Below, one piece after another: positions 43,901-51,822 of a stretch of DNA of 58,237 nt. Position 1 is the stretch's first letter, and every line of letters begins with the position of its first letter. The translations under genes and the position numbers were made by a program. Below the pieces are notes generated by a model. It saw only the letters and a list, made by a program, of their open reading frames with translations, was not told the origin of the DNA and searched no databases. Source of the DNA: Lautropia sp. (GTDB taxonomy: Bacteria; Pseudomonadota; Gammaproteobacteria; Burkholderiales; Burkholderiaceae_E); the NCBI GenBank assembly GCA_030532425.1, contig JAUNLD010000002.1:34628-92864 (forward strand), read 5' to 3'.

Positions 43901-46900
43901 CTATCCCAGCTCAGGTGGGCAAAATCCGCCGCGGCGATGACGCTGCCCTGACCGATGGCCAGCTGACCGCCCTGGCCCCGGTGCAGCACCAGGGGCGACT
44001 GGCCGGCCGCCGTGTCGTTGGTGACATTGAGCTGTTCCACCCGGATGAAGGCGGGGGCGGTATGGGGTGTGTCGCCGATGAACAGGCGGGCATCCAGGGT
44101 CTGCACGGAATCGTGCGCTACCGAAACATCAGTACGGTAACTGGATGGATAGCTGGGCGCCGGCGGCGATTCGTAGACCCGCAGCTGCTGTTCGCCGGCA
44201 CCGGGAATCTCGTGGCGGAGGCCATCCAGCGGCACGAAGCGGAAACTGCCGCCGTCGTTGTGTTCGCTGCGCCAGTGCAGGCGGGGCAGATCAGTGATGG
44301 CAATCTCGCTGTCGACCCCGATCGGCGTGCCCTGGCCCTGGCCGTCGGCGGGCCTGAGATAAAGCGGGCTGACGCCGGGTTCCTGGTCGTTGCTTTCGTC
44401 GATGGCGGTGATGCGGATGAAGCGGGTGGAGTCCGACAGCGTGCCGTCCGAGGCACTGACCACCCCTTGCAGCTGCGACAGGGCAAAAGCGGTTTCACCG
44501 TTGTGGCCGACCTTGGTCGGCGTGTTGTGCGGCGAATAGTGGGGCGCCACCGGCGATTCGTGGATGCGGATCGTCTGTGTGTCGGCACCGATGATGGCGA
44601 TCTCGCCGGGCCCCAGCGCCACGAAGCTGAAATGGCCGCCGTCGTTGGTGCTGCTGTCCCAGCGCAACTTGTCGAAATCGGCCTGGGCGACGACATCGCC
44701 GTGTGCCAGCCGGCGTGCGCCCTGGGTGCCCTCATCGACGTACAGGGCCGAGTGGCTGTGGTCGGTGTCGGCGTCTTCCTGCACGCGCTCGATGCGGATG
44801 AAGGCGGGCGCCCGCGAGGGATCGGTACCGGTCAGCAGGGTGGGGGTGATCGCCAGGGTCTGGTCATGGGCCACCGACAGCGTGCTGTCGCCCTGGCCAT
44901 AGTGCGGCACGGGCGCGCATTCGTGGATGCGATAGTCCACCGGCGAGGCCCCGACCACGGGGGCACGGTCACTGTCCAGCGGAATGATGCGGAAGCTGCC
45001 GCCTTCATTGCTGGCGGTCTGCCAGCTCAGCGCGCTGAAACCGCTCAGGGGGATGACGTCGCCGTGGCTGACGGGTTTGGAGCTGCCGTCGCGATGGTGC
45101 ACGCGCAGCGCCGATTCGCTGCTGGCCTGGTCATGCTGCTCGCTGATGTTCTCGATGCGCACGAAGCGCACCGGATGCCAGCGGCCGAACACCTGCTCGC
45201 GGGTGTAGCGCAGTTCGCCGTCGTGGGCGACGGGGATTTCCCGGGGCCCTTCATATACGGGCGCCTGCTGCGATTCGTGTACGGTGATGGTGCGTGCGGC
45301 ACTGCCGGCGATGGGCACGCCCTGCGCGTCCAGTGCGCTGATGACCAGCCGGCCGCCGTCGTTGACGGCGCCATCCCAGTGGAGCTTGTCGAACAGGCCG
45401 GACGGAATGTCCTGGCCGGCTTTCAGGTAGATGCGCGCGCCCTGCCCATCGATGAAGAACAGCGGCGACAGGGCGGGAAGGCGGTCGCCGTTTTCATGAA
45501 TGGCATCGATGCGGATGCGCGCCGGCTTGTGGGCCGGATCGTTGCCGGCGAACAGCTCGGCGGCCAGCAGGGCAGCCTGGTCGTGGGCCAGGCGGGCCAC
45601 GGCCGGTGCGGCGTAATCCGGGGCCGGGGGCGATTCGTGCACCCGGATCTGTACCGGCGTGCTGCCGACGATCGGTGTGCCGTCATCCAGCACGGCACTG
45701 AAGCTCAGCGTGCCACCGGCGTTGCCGCTGGCATCCCAGTGCAGGCGCTGCACTTCGGCCTGCGACAGGATCTGGCCGGCCTGCACGGCGCGCCCGTCCA
45801 GCAGCAGCGTGTGGCTGCCCGGCGTTGCCTGTTCCGGGGTGATGGCATCCACCCGGACATGCGCCGGCTGCTGCGCCGTGCCCAGGATGCGGCTGGGCTC
45901 CAGGGCCAGCAGGCCGTCATGGGCCACCACCTGCGGTCCGCTGGGCGCCCCGCTGTAATCCGGTGGCAGCGGGTGTTCACGCACGGTGATCGTGCGGGAA
46001 TCCGAGCCGGCGATGGGCAGGCCATCCGCATCCAGTGCGCTGAAGACGATCTGGCCGCCGGTGTTGCCGGCCCCATCCCAGTGCAGCCGGCCAAAATCCT
46101 CCTGGGCGATGGGCTGGCCGGTACGCAGGAATTCCTTCTGGCCATCATCCCTCAGCAGGTACAGGGCCTGCTGGCCGGGGCCGGTGGCGCCCTCTGGCCG
46201 GATCGCGTCGAGGGTGATGAAGGCCGGGCGGGTGGCCGGCTGGGCGCCCTCGAACAGGGCTGCATCGAGGCGCAGGACCTGGTCATGGCCCAGTTCCTGC
46301 GTGGCCGGCGCCGAATAATCGGGGGCAGCCGGCGACTCGTGCAGGCGGATGCTGTGTGAAACCGGCTGGCCGCTGGCCGACAGGATCGGCCGGCCTGCCG
46401 CGTCCAGCGCAGTGAAGTGGAGGGTGCCGCCGGCACTGTGTGCGCCGTGCCAGCTCAGCTTGCCGAAGTCGGCAGCGTCGATGACCTGACCTTCCTGCAC
46501 GGCCACCGGCTCGTTGCCGCCCGGGCCATCGCGGTCCAGCGTCAGCAGCGGGCCGCTACCGGGCAGGCGGGCGACGATCGTGTCGATGCGGATGGCGGCC
46601 GGCTGCTGGGCCGGCTGGGTACCGCCGAACAGCTCGGGCGCCAGGGCCTGGTCGGCCTCGTGGGCCACGATCAGGGTGGGCGGCTGCGACGGATAACCCG
46701 GGGGCTGCGGTGATTCGTGGATGGTGATGGTTTGCGGCGTGGCACCGAGGATCGGCGTGCCATCGGCCAGCACCGGCACGACACTGAAGTGGCCGCCCTG
46801 GTTGCCGATACTGTTCCATTGCAGCGCCCGGGCCTCGTCGGCGCTGAGGATGTCGCCGGCCTGTACGGGTCTGCCGTTGACGCTCAGGGGCTGGTCGCCG

Positions 46901-48945
46901 TCCTGGGCATCCTCGGAATGGATGGCCTGCACGCGCACGTGGCTGGCCGTGTGGCTGCTGCCCAGCAGGCGGGCGGCATCCAGCAGCACGGTGCCGTCGT
47001 GCGCCACGGTCTGCGGGTCGGTGGGCACCCCGCTGTAATCGGGTGCCTGCGGGTGTTCGTGAATCTGCACCACCTGCTCGGTACTGCCGGCCAGCGCGCG
47101 CCCGTCGCTGTCGCTGGGCACGAAGCGGAAGCTGCCGCCCTCGTTGCCGGCTGCATTCCATTGCAGGCGCAGGAAATCGGCAAAGGGCACTACACTGCCC
47201 ACCGCCAGCGGCTGCGGGGCCCCGGCATCCGGATCGCTGTTGGTGCCGGGGTCGGCCGTACCTGTGCGCGGCAGCCGCTGCAGGGCGCCGGAGGGGGCGC
47301 CCGGGTTGCCATGCTCGTCGATGGCGGTGATGCGGATGTACTCGGGCTTGCGGCTGATGTCGGTACCGGTCAGGCGCAGCGGATCGATCTTCAGCGTGCC
47401 GTCGTGGGCCACGGCCAGGGGGCGGTCGGTGGCGTAGAGCGGCAAGGCCGGGTCTTCGTTGATGGTGATGGTCTGCTCGTCGGCCCCCAGAATCGGGGTC
47501 CGCTCGGCATTGGTGGGCACGAAGCGGACCTGGCCACTGTTGCCGATGGCGGCATCCCACGACAGCTTGCCAAAATCCGCCTGGGCAATCCACTGGCCGA
47601 CGCTGACCGGCTGGCCGTCCAGCCGCAGCGGGGCTTCAGCGCCCGGGGCGCCACCGCTGCGGGCGTCGATGGCCTGGATCAGCACGCCGGCCGGTTGCAG
47701 GGCCGGCTCGCTGCCGGCCAGCCGAATCGCCGGGATCAGCAGCGCCTGCTCGTGTGCCACATGGAGCGTCGGTGCGGCCGGATCGTAGACCGGCGGCGCC
47801 GGGTGCTCATCGATGATGACCTGCTGCTCGGGCACGCCGTTGATGACCGCGCCGTGTGCATCGAGGGGGACGAAGCTGAAGCGGCCGCCGTCGTTGCCCT
47901 GGGCGTTCCAGCGCAGCTTGTCGAAATCGTCCAGCGTGATGATCTGGCCCACCGACACGGCCTCGGTGCGCGGCTGGCCATCGACCATGCGCTCGATCAG
48001 CAGCGCCGGCGCATCGGCCGATTCGGCATTGATCGAGGTGATGCTCTCGATGCGGATCTGCGCCGGCGCGTGCTCGGGTGTCTTGCCGGCAAGAATTTCG
48101 GCATCGATGATGATGCTGCCATCATGCGCCACCGATTTGGTGACGTTGCTGCTGCTGTAGTCCGGCGCCACCGGCGGTGGGGCCGGGTGTGGCGGCGCAG
48201 GTGGCTGCGGGGCCGGTGGCTGTGGCGCTGGTTGCTCGGGCGCTGGCGCCGGTGGCGGAACGGGCGACGGGGCCGGCATGGGTGCCGGCGAGGGGGCAGG
48301 GCTGGGCGCTGCCTCGGGAGACGGGGCAGGGGACGGTGCGGGGGAAGGTGCCGGGGTGGGAGCCGGCGTCAGGGGGACATCGTCCGCAGGGGCCGGCCTC
48401 TCCAGACCGAGGCCGTCGCTGGACGGTGTCGGCGCGGCCCTGTCACCGCGGTGCTTGCCGCTGCCGACGGCGATCACACCCGCCAGACCGGCCAGACCCG
48501 CTGCCATCTGCAAGGGGCTGGGGGGCTGCGGAAAATCGTTTATCAGGCTGCCGAACGCCCCGGCGCCCTGGTGCGCCGGCAGCGCGCTGTCGCTGCCCAG
48601 GTGAGGGGCCGCCCCTTCACCCAGGCCGGTGGCCCCAATGGCCCTGGGGCTGGCCGTCACGCTGCCCTGGGCCGTGTGGTCGGCCAGTTCTGTCCAGGCC
48701 AGGCCGTCATCCTGCGCCAGCAGCGGGGCTTCATCGTCGTCGTCATCCTGGTCACGCACGACACCATACTGATAATCTGGCAGTGCCTCTTCATTCCGTC
48801 CGCCGGTCGAGGCCGATGGCAGACGGCCTGCGGTCGTCATCGGGGATCTTCCGGGCAGAGGGCGGCCAGCCGCCTGGGGAGCAGGCGACACCGGCAGGCC
48901 ATCGGCAGAGGGCTGGATGGAAGCGTCTGGCGTGTGCGTGTTCAT
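40969..48945 (-). CDS. Giant repeat protein 1 with C-type-lectin-like domain
   Basis: A 2658-residue protein. Residues 1-130 are low complexity and acidic, with no signal peptide; near 145-165 is a Gly/Ala-rich hydrophobic stretch (LQMAAGLAGLAGVIAVGSG); 190-260 is a Pro-Ala-Pro-Ser spacer. Then come 17 repeats of about 115 residues (roughly 48170 down to 41950). Their consensus has VAHDxxLxLDxxLFxGTDP, FIRIxxI, ADFxKLxWDxxxNxGGSF, FxALDxxGxPIxG and QTITIxExPxAPDY. An 18th unit is split by a C-type-lectin-like domain (TAYEIVQVAEGLTKDEARARAAQLGGKLLHID ... HAFVVEFEQY). The end is TLGPLI. I do not recognise the repeat; each unit looks like a beta-sandwich, as in adhesins. The ATG at 48945 has no good ribosome site. 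A surface or secreted adhesin is inferred. Confidence 0.8.
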   Translation of the reverse strand: MNTHTPDASIQPSADGLPVSPAPQAAGRPLPGRSPMTTAGRLPSASTGGRNEEALPDYQYGVVRDQDDDDDEAPLLAQDDGLAWTELADHTAQGSVTASPRAIGATGLGEGAAPHLGSDSALPAHQGAGAFGSLINDFPQPPSPLQMAAGLAGLAGVIAVGSGKHRGDRAAPTPSSDGLGLERPAPADDVPLTPAPTPAPSPAPSPAPSPEAAPSPAPSPAPMPAPSPVPPPAPAPEQPAPQPPAPQPPAPPHPAPPPVAPDYSSSNVTKSVAHDGSIIIDAEILAGKTPEHAPAQIRIESITSINAESADAPALLIERMVDGQPRTEAVSVGQIITLDDFDKLRWNAQGNDGGRFSFVPLDAHGAVINGVPEQQVIIDEHPAPPVYDPAAPTLHVAHEQALLIPAIRLAGSEPALQPAGVLIQAIDARSGGAPGAEAPLRLDGQPVSVGQWIAQADFGKLSWDAAIGNSGQVRFVPTNAERTPILGADEQTITINEDPALPLYATDRPLAVAHDGTLKIDPLRLTGTDISRKPEYIRITAIDEHGNPGAPSGALQRLPRTGTADPGTNSDPDAGAPQPLAVGSVVPFADFLRLQWNAAGNEGGSFRFVPSDSDGRALAGSTEQVVQIHEHPQAPDYSGVPTDPQTVAHDGTVLLDAARLLGSSHTASHVRVQAIHSEDAQDGDQPLSVNGRPVQAGDILSADEARALQWNSIGNQGGHFSVVPVLADGTPILGATPQTITIHESPQPPGYPSQPPTLIVAHEADQALAPELFGGTQPAQQPAAIRIDTIVARLPGSGPLLTLDRDGPGGNEPVAVQEGQVIDAADFGKLSWHGAHSAGGTLHFTALDAAGRPILSASGQPVSHSIRLHESPAAPDYSAPATQELGHDQVLRLDAALFEGAQPATRPAFITLDAIRPEGATGPGQQALYLLRDDGQKEFLRTGQPIAQEDFGRLHWDGAGNTGGQIVFSALDADGLPIAGSDSRTITVREHPLPPDYSGAPSGPQVVAHDGLLALEPSRILGTAQQPAHVRVDAITPEQATPGSHTLLLDGRAVQAGQILSQAEVQRLHWDASGNAGGTLSFSAVLDDGTPIVGSTPVQIRVHESPPAPDYAAPAVARLAHDQAALLAAELFAGNDPAHKPARIRIDAIHENGDRLPALSPLFFIDGQGARIYLKAGQDIPSGLFDKLHWDGAVNDGGRLVISALDAQGVPIAGSAARTITVHESQQAPVYEGPREIPVAHDGELRYTREQVFGRWHPVRFVRIENISEQHDQASSESALRVHHRDGSSKPVSHGDVIPLSGFSALSWQTASNEGGSFRIIPLDSDRAPVVGASPVDYRIHECAPVPHYGQGDSTLSVAHDQTLAITPTLLTGTDPSRAPAFIRIERVQEDADTDHSHSALYVDEGTQGARRLAHGDVVAQADFDKLRWDSSTNDGGHFSFVALGPGEIAIIGADTQTIRIHESPVAPHYSPHNTPTKVGHNGETAFALSQLQGVVSASDGTLSDSTRFIRITAIDESNDQEPGVSPLYLRPADGQGQGTPIGVDSEIAITDLPRLHWRSEHNDGGSFRFVPLDGLRHEIPGAGEQQLRVYESPPAPSYPSSYRTDVSVAHDSVQTLDARLFIGDTPHTAPAFIRVEQLNVTNDTAAGQSPLVLHRGQGGQLAIGQGSVIAAADFAHLSWDSQHNDGGSLLFRALDQNRENIIGAGQQQVNVLELPPLPPAYADYHTTLRVGHDQVLHFDRSLFVGTDEARAPAAVWIQQISEQGDTDPARPALLIDRGLPTERPVPLEGGSMVLSAADFGKLSWDASTNSGGHFTFHPLDKNHRLIPNGRQQDITIQESGAPPAYPVDSPQVGVAHQGSKLLDASLFAGTDPARQPASVRITAITPSQPSGSGDALMLDPDGPGPQTGTAVQVNQIITQADLGKLRWNAAHNNGGSLHFEALDAHGQPIIGTTAQQVSVYESPQAPVYDPSRQIMRLAQDGAATFNSRALGGTNSNLQPDFIRIVSINSTGGSSPLSLDPANSSTGTSRPVGVDDEIARVDFGRLRWNAAGNEGGTVQFMALDAQRRPIEGLPLQTLTALELPPLPAYRSTNQTLSAGHDQTVHLSETVFAGTNPSLAPAAIRITAITQGLNNSHGPSLYILQDDGSQRLLSTTGTSSTRIVNASDFNRIYWNAANDQGGAFTFTPLHTDGRPYLGTGNTITIQLVEGPDYPDSQVTQRTAYNQPVQIDRALFDGNHVQTSPAQVRITAVNEAFDLDPAQSALYLHKDGNITRLNAGSLIDRADYDKVFWDSAQGDSGSFRFEALDTAGQVITGTPERTITLQEAGPVHSVNTGAGTTAHSTALTVGLDGVSLIGEHMLATRAGAGDDQRWFRIEPSQEVQAFLTNNGRRYIDYSGQDMTAYEIVQVAEGLTKDEARARAAQLGGKLLHIDNDIEGGTLASNLFQGGTTLADVHHDAARGGGSAAGRLHAFVVEFEQYSRHYPLRLLDKDDPTDLSKSTAVYNGQVVGNDHLDNELSRLVWDSRANTGGSFTFIEVSGRAQLGSDGQTQDPNKPGNTPINNQVQDHTFEVTEGKLHVPRVTKQHLTGGLPDDPLQAGQLFEGDSTPEIQPASAGASSSQAMPSPLLSGSPAAWATPGSLWKHGSLPLDDTATLGPLI
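41950..48170 (-). repeat. Seventeen coding repeats of about 115 codons
   Basis: Diverged protein repeats inside giant gene 1. Each ends in a strand of the type TITIHESPxAPDY that leads into the next unit. Copies differ at most positions in the DNA, so the array is old rather than recently amplified. Boundaries are approximate. Confidence 0.8.
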
Positions 48946-49287
48946 GATGGAAGGAGAGGGCGGGACGTACCTCGCCCCAAGGGTCCTGGCCATTATGGGG
49001 AAACGCAACGCATACTTTTTGGCCGGTGGGGCCAGCGGTCGAGGGCATCCGTCGGGCGTCGGCCCCCGTGTGGGATCTCACGGCGCTGCCGGATGGGCAC
49101 TGGCCGGACATCGGCAGGGCAGTGGCAGGAGGGCGGCAGGACACCGGCAGGACGGGGGGCCCGAGCCTTCGTCCGGCATGGGGGCACGACGCACGGCGTT
49201 CCCCAAAAAAAACGCCCCACTCGAATGAGCGGGGCGTTGCGGCCAGGGAGGTGTCCCTGGCCTTGGCCTGCCAGCCGGAATCCGGAT
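48946..49287. other. Region between the oxidase and giant gene 1
   Basis: Non-coding. Holds the terminator of the oxidase gene (49205-49238) and the presumed promoter of giant gene 1. A stretch at 49100-49155 has loose GGCAGGAC-type repeats. No clear -35/-10 pair and no gene seen. Confidence 0.5.
49205..49238 (-). terminator. Rho-independent terminator of the oxidase gene
   Basis: On the minus strand AACGCCCC and GGGGCGTT (plus 231-238 and 211-218 of 49000) pair, with inner CTC/GAG around a GAAT loop, followed by a run of eight Ts. One of the clearest terminators in the window. Confidence 0.9.
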
Positions 49288-51123
49288 TTACGGATTCGGC
49301 GTCGGGTTGATGCGGATCATGCGACCCTTGGACGGCACGCCTTCCTTGTTCAGCGCAAAGACCATGTAGTAGCCCGGCGGCGTCAGGTACTTGTTGGCCG
49401 GCAGCTGGATGTCCAGCGTGTTGCCGTTGGCCGTGAAGTCCAGTTGCAGGAAGCGCTGGTCCATGTCGAAGGAGTGGGTGACGGCACCGGTCTTGATGAG
49501 CGTGACCTTGCTGATGTCAGCCGCATCCGGCGAGCCCACATTGAACTTGGACCCCGGCTCGACCACCATCGCCAGTGCACCGTCGCTACCCTCCAGCGTC
49601 GGGCGGGTGGCCAGCGTGCCGTCGGCATTGAACAGGTAGCCGGGGCGGTAGATCTGGGCGTTCAGGTTGTGAACCGGGCCCGGGGCACCACCACCCGAGG
49701 ACAGCACCGAGCCATCCGGCAGCAGCAGCGTCAGGCTGTGGTACAGGCGCTGGGCGGCAAACTTGCCGGCATCGGTGAAGGTGCGCGTCTCGGGGTTGAA
49801 GATCATGGCGTCATAGTTGATTTCGCCAGCGTCTTCGTTGATCGGCTCGACCATGTCGAGCAGCAGGTTCTTGGTGGAACCACCCGAGATCAGCACATTG
49901 CCATCCGGCAGCATGGTGGCGCTGCTCCAGTGATAGATCTTCTTCAGCTTGGGCAGGTCGGTGAGGACCGGCTTGTCGCCGTTGATGTCGATCAGCGTGG
50001 CATGCGGTGCCGAACCACCGAATTGCAGGATCAGGCCCGGACGGACCATGACGGTGGCCGAGGTGGCCGACCAGCCACGGTAGAAGTCGGGATCCTTGGC
50101 GGCTTCGGCGGGATCGCTGTGCGGGATGTCCCAGTGCGCACCAAACATCTTGATGGCGCCCTTGCCCTTCGGATCGACCTCGTACATGTAGTGCGGATCG
50201 AAGCCGAAGATCTTGCCGTTGGGGGCGACGAAGTTGCGCGGGTAGTTGTTGTCGAAGTAGTTGCCCGTGGCCCCACCGTTGGTCTTGTAGGTGGCCAGCG
50301 TGTCGATGCCATCCAGCAGGCGGAAGGTGCCGTCGAGGTTGCGGACTTCGGGGTGCTTCTCGCCACTGGTGCCGCCCTGGATGTAGATCTCGCCACTGGG
50401 CAGCGTGGTGCTGGAGCCGTACCAGCGCGGCAGCTGCATCTGGTTGGCTGCCGGCTTCAGGCTGTTGTCGACCGGGCTGAACAGGTTGACGTCCTTCACA
50501 CCGGTGTTGGTGACCTTGCCGTTCTTGAGCAGGTCGCCACCGAGGATCAGCAGCTCACCCGTGGTGGGCACCAGGATCTGGGCCGCGCAGAACAGGAAGG
50601 TGTTGGTCTGGTTGGGCAGCAGCATGTGCGAATCGGCGGCCACACCCAGGGTGGGATCCCAGACGTCGTAGTAGAAGGTGTTGCCGGCCCGGATGCTGTA
50701 GTCGACGCCGAAGGTCATCACGCGGCCATCGGGGGTGAGGGCGGCGTGAATGGCGATCACCGGCCAGTCGAACAGCGGCGTCCAGGAACCCTGGCTCTTC
50801 AGTTCGGGCGAGGGGGTGGGGGCATCGAGGCGGGTGACACCCGTGCCACTCTGGGCCTGTGCCGTCGGTGGCACGGCGCCGCCCAGACCCAGACCCGGCG
50901 CGGGCTTGCCGTTGGCGATGGCGCCGTTGGTACCGTTGTTGTCGGTGACCTGGGCCGGCGGATTGTTGGGCGTGGTCGCGCCAGGCGTGGCGGTACCGGC
51001 ATTCTGGCCCGACGGCGATGCGCTGACGGAGCTGTCGGAATTGCTGCCACCGCCGCCGCATGCTGCGAGCACGGTCAGCACCGCAAGAGATGCGAGCTTG
51101 AAAGAGGGCGTAGAGACTTTCAT
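49288..51123 (-). CDS. Galactose/glyoxal oxidase-like copper radical oxidase lipoprotein
   Basis: A 611-residue lipoprotein: MKVSTPSFKLASLAVLTVLAAC gives the lipidated Cys22, then a low-complexity linker (23-100) and a Kelch-type seven-bladed propeller with a C-terminal DUF1929 domain. All copper-radical-oxidase residues known from fungal galactose oxidase appear present: the Cys of the Tyr-Cys cofactor (TNTFLFCAAQIL), its partner Tyr (LPRWYGSSTTLPSGEI), the ligand pair Tyr-His (RLYHSLTLLLPDGSVLSSGGG) and the last His (THSFDMDQRFLQL). Such enzymes oxidise an alcohol or aldehyde and make H2O2; in Streptomyces, GlxA acts on cell-surface glycan. It has its own terminator and lies between giant genes 1 and 2 on the same strand. 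Substrate unknown. Confidence 0.85.
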   Translation of the reverse strand: MKVSTPSFKLASLAVLTVLAACGGGGSNSDSSVSASPSGQNAGTATPGATTPNNPPAQVTDNNGTNGAIANGKPAPGLGLGGAVPPTAQAQSGTGVTRLDAPTPSPELKSQGSWTPLFDWPVIAIHAALTPDGRVMTFGVDYSIRAGNTFYYDVWDPTLGVAADSHMLLPNQTNTFLFCAAQILVPTTGELLILGGDLLKNGKVTNTGVKDVNLFSPVDNSLKPAANQMQLPRWYGSSTTLPSGEIYIQGGTSGEKHPEVRNLDGTFRLLDGIDTLATYKTNGGATGNYFDNNYPRNFVAPNGKIFGFDPHYMYEVDPKGKGAIKMFGAHWDIPHSDPAEAAKDPDFYRGWSATSATVMVRPGLILQFGGSAPHATLIDINGDKPVLTDLPKLKKIYHWSSATMLPDGNVLISGGSTKNLLLDMVEPINEDAGEINYDAMIFNPETRTFTDAGKFAAQRLYHSLTLLLPDGSVLSSGGGAPGPVHNLNAQIYRPGYLFNADGTLATRPTLEGSDGALAMVVEPGSKFNVGSPDAADISKVTLIKTGAVTHSFDMDQRFLQLDFTANGNTLDIQLPANKYLTPPGYYMVFALNKEGVPSKGRMIRINPTPNP

Positions 51124-51822
51124 GGCGATCTGTCTATCCGATCAAGTGAAAAACGTCCCACCACACGTCGCTGCCCGCTCGTGGCGAGCAGCGTCCTGCA
51201 CGGTGCGAATGGAAAAGAATCCGACAGAAACGACTGCATTCATAATGAGGTCATCCTGCCATTCGTCAGCGGAAATCATCCGCTGTTTTGGTCATTGTCA
51301 CATTAAAAAAATGCACAATCCAGCAAAGTGACTCCGCATTTCTGATGAAAAAAATTCTAACGAAGGCGTCCACGATCAAGAATGGGCCGCTCAAACCGTG
51401 AAGAGGGTGTGCTTGGCAGGGCAAGTCTGCGCTGCATTGCACAAGTTGTTGAAAAGAAACGGTTTTAGTAACCTGGCCACGAAAGAGGCCGCCGATGGGG
51501 CAGACACGGATCGCCACATACTTCACAATTGGACACAGCTGCGGTCTCCCGGGTGTAGCGCGCCGTCACCACGGATCATGACCAAACGTAACAAGGCTGA
51601 GGGCTTTTGTCGGATAAAACCAGCCGCCAGATCGGGTGGGGCTGGCAGAAAATCCGGAAAAATTCGCCAGGCATGGGCGGATATCCGCCGGGCATGGGCT
51701 GCTGGACGGCAGGAGGGGGTGGATACGGCCTGAAAATGCGCTGAAAAAGGGGCCGCCCCCGCGAAGCCATGGGGGCTTGGGCGGGGGCGGCGGGGCCTGC
51801 GCGTGGCCTGGAACGGCCTGGA
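51124..51822. other. Long intergenic region between giant gene 2 and the oxidase
   Basis: Non-coding. The part at 51290-51370 has two seven-base A/T runs about 42 bp apart, typical of bent promoter DNA, and probably drives the oxidase gene. A perfect palindrome GGCGGATATCCGCC lies at 51676-51689. The terminator of giant gene 2 is at 51744-51791. An 86-codon open frame at 51266-51526 has no coding features. Confidence 0.55.
51744..51791 (-). terminator. Terminator of giant gene 2
   Basis: On the minus strand GCCGCCCCCG pairs with CGGGGGCGGC (plus-strand 782-791 and 752-761 of 51000) across a 20-base loop, then CCCTTTTTC. It begins about 30 bp after the stop codon. Confidence 0.75.

Noticed and set aside
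43108-46359. A 1083-codon plus-strand open frame inside giant gene 1
   Set aside because: Mirrors the repeat of the real gene on the other strand; no start signal, no known domain.
46717-51306. A 1529-codon open frame on the plus strand, opposite giant gene 1 and the oxidase
   Set aside because: Antisense shadow of GC-rich coding DNA: low-complexity Gly/Arg/Val/Asp composition, spans two real genes and their terminator, no domain recognised.
51266-51526. An 86-codon open frame in the intergenic region upstream of the oxidase
   Set aside because: No ribosome site, odd composition, overlaps the likely promoter of the oxidase gene.
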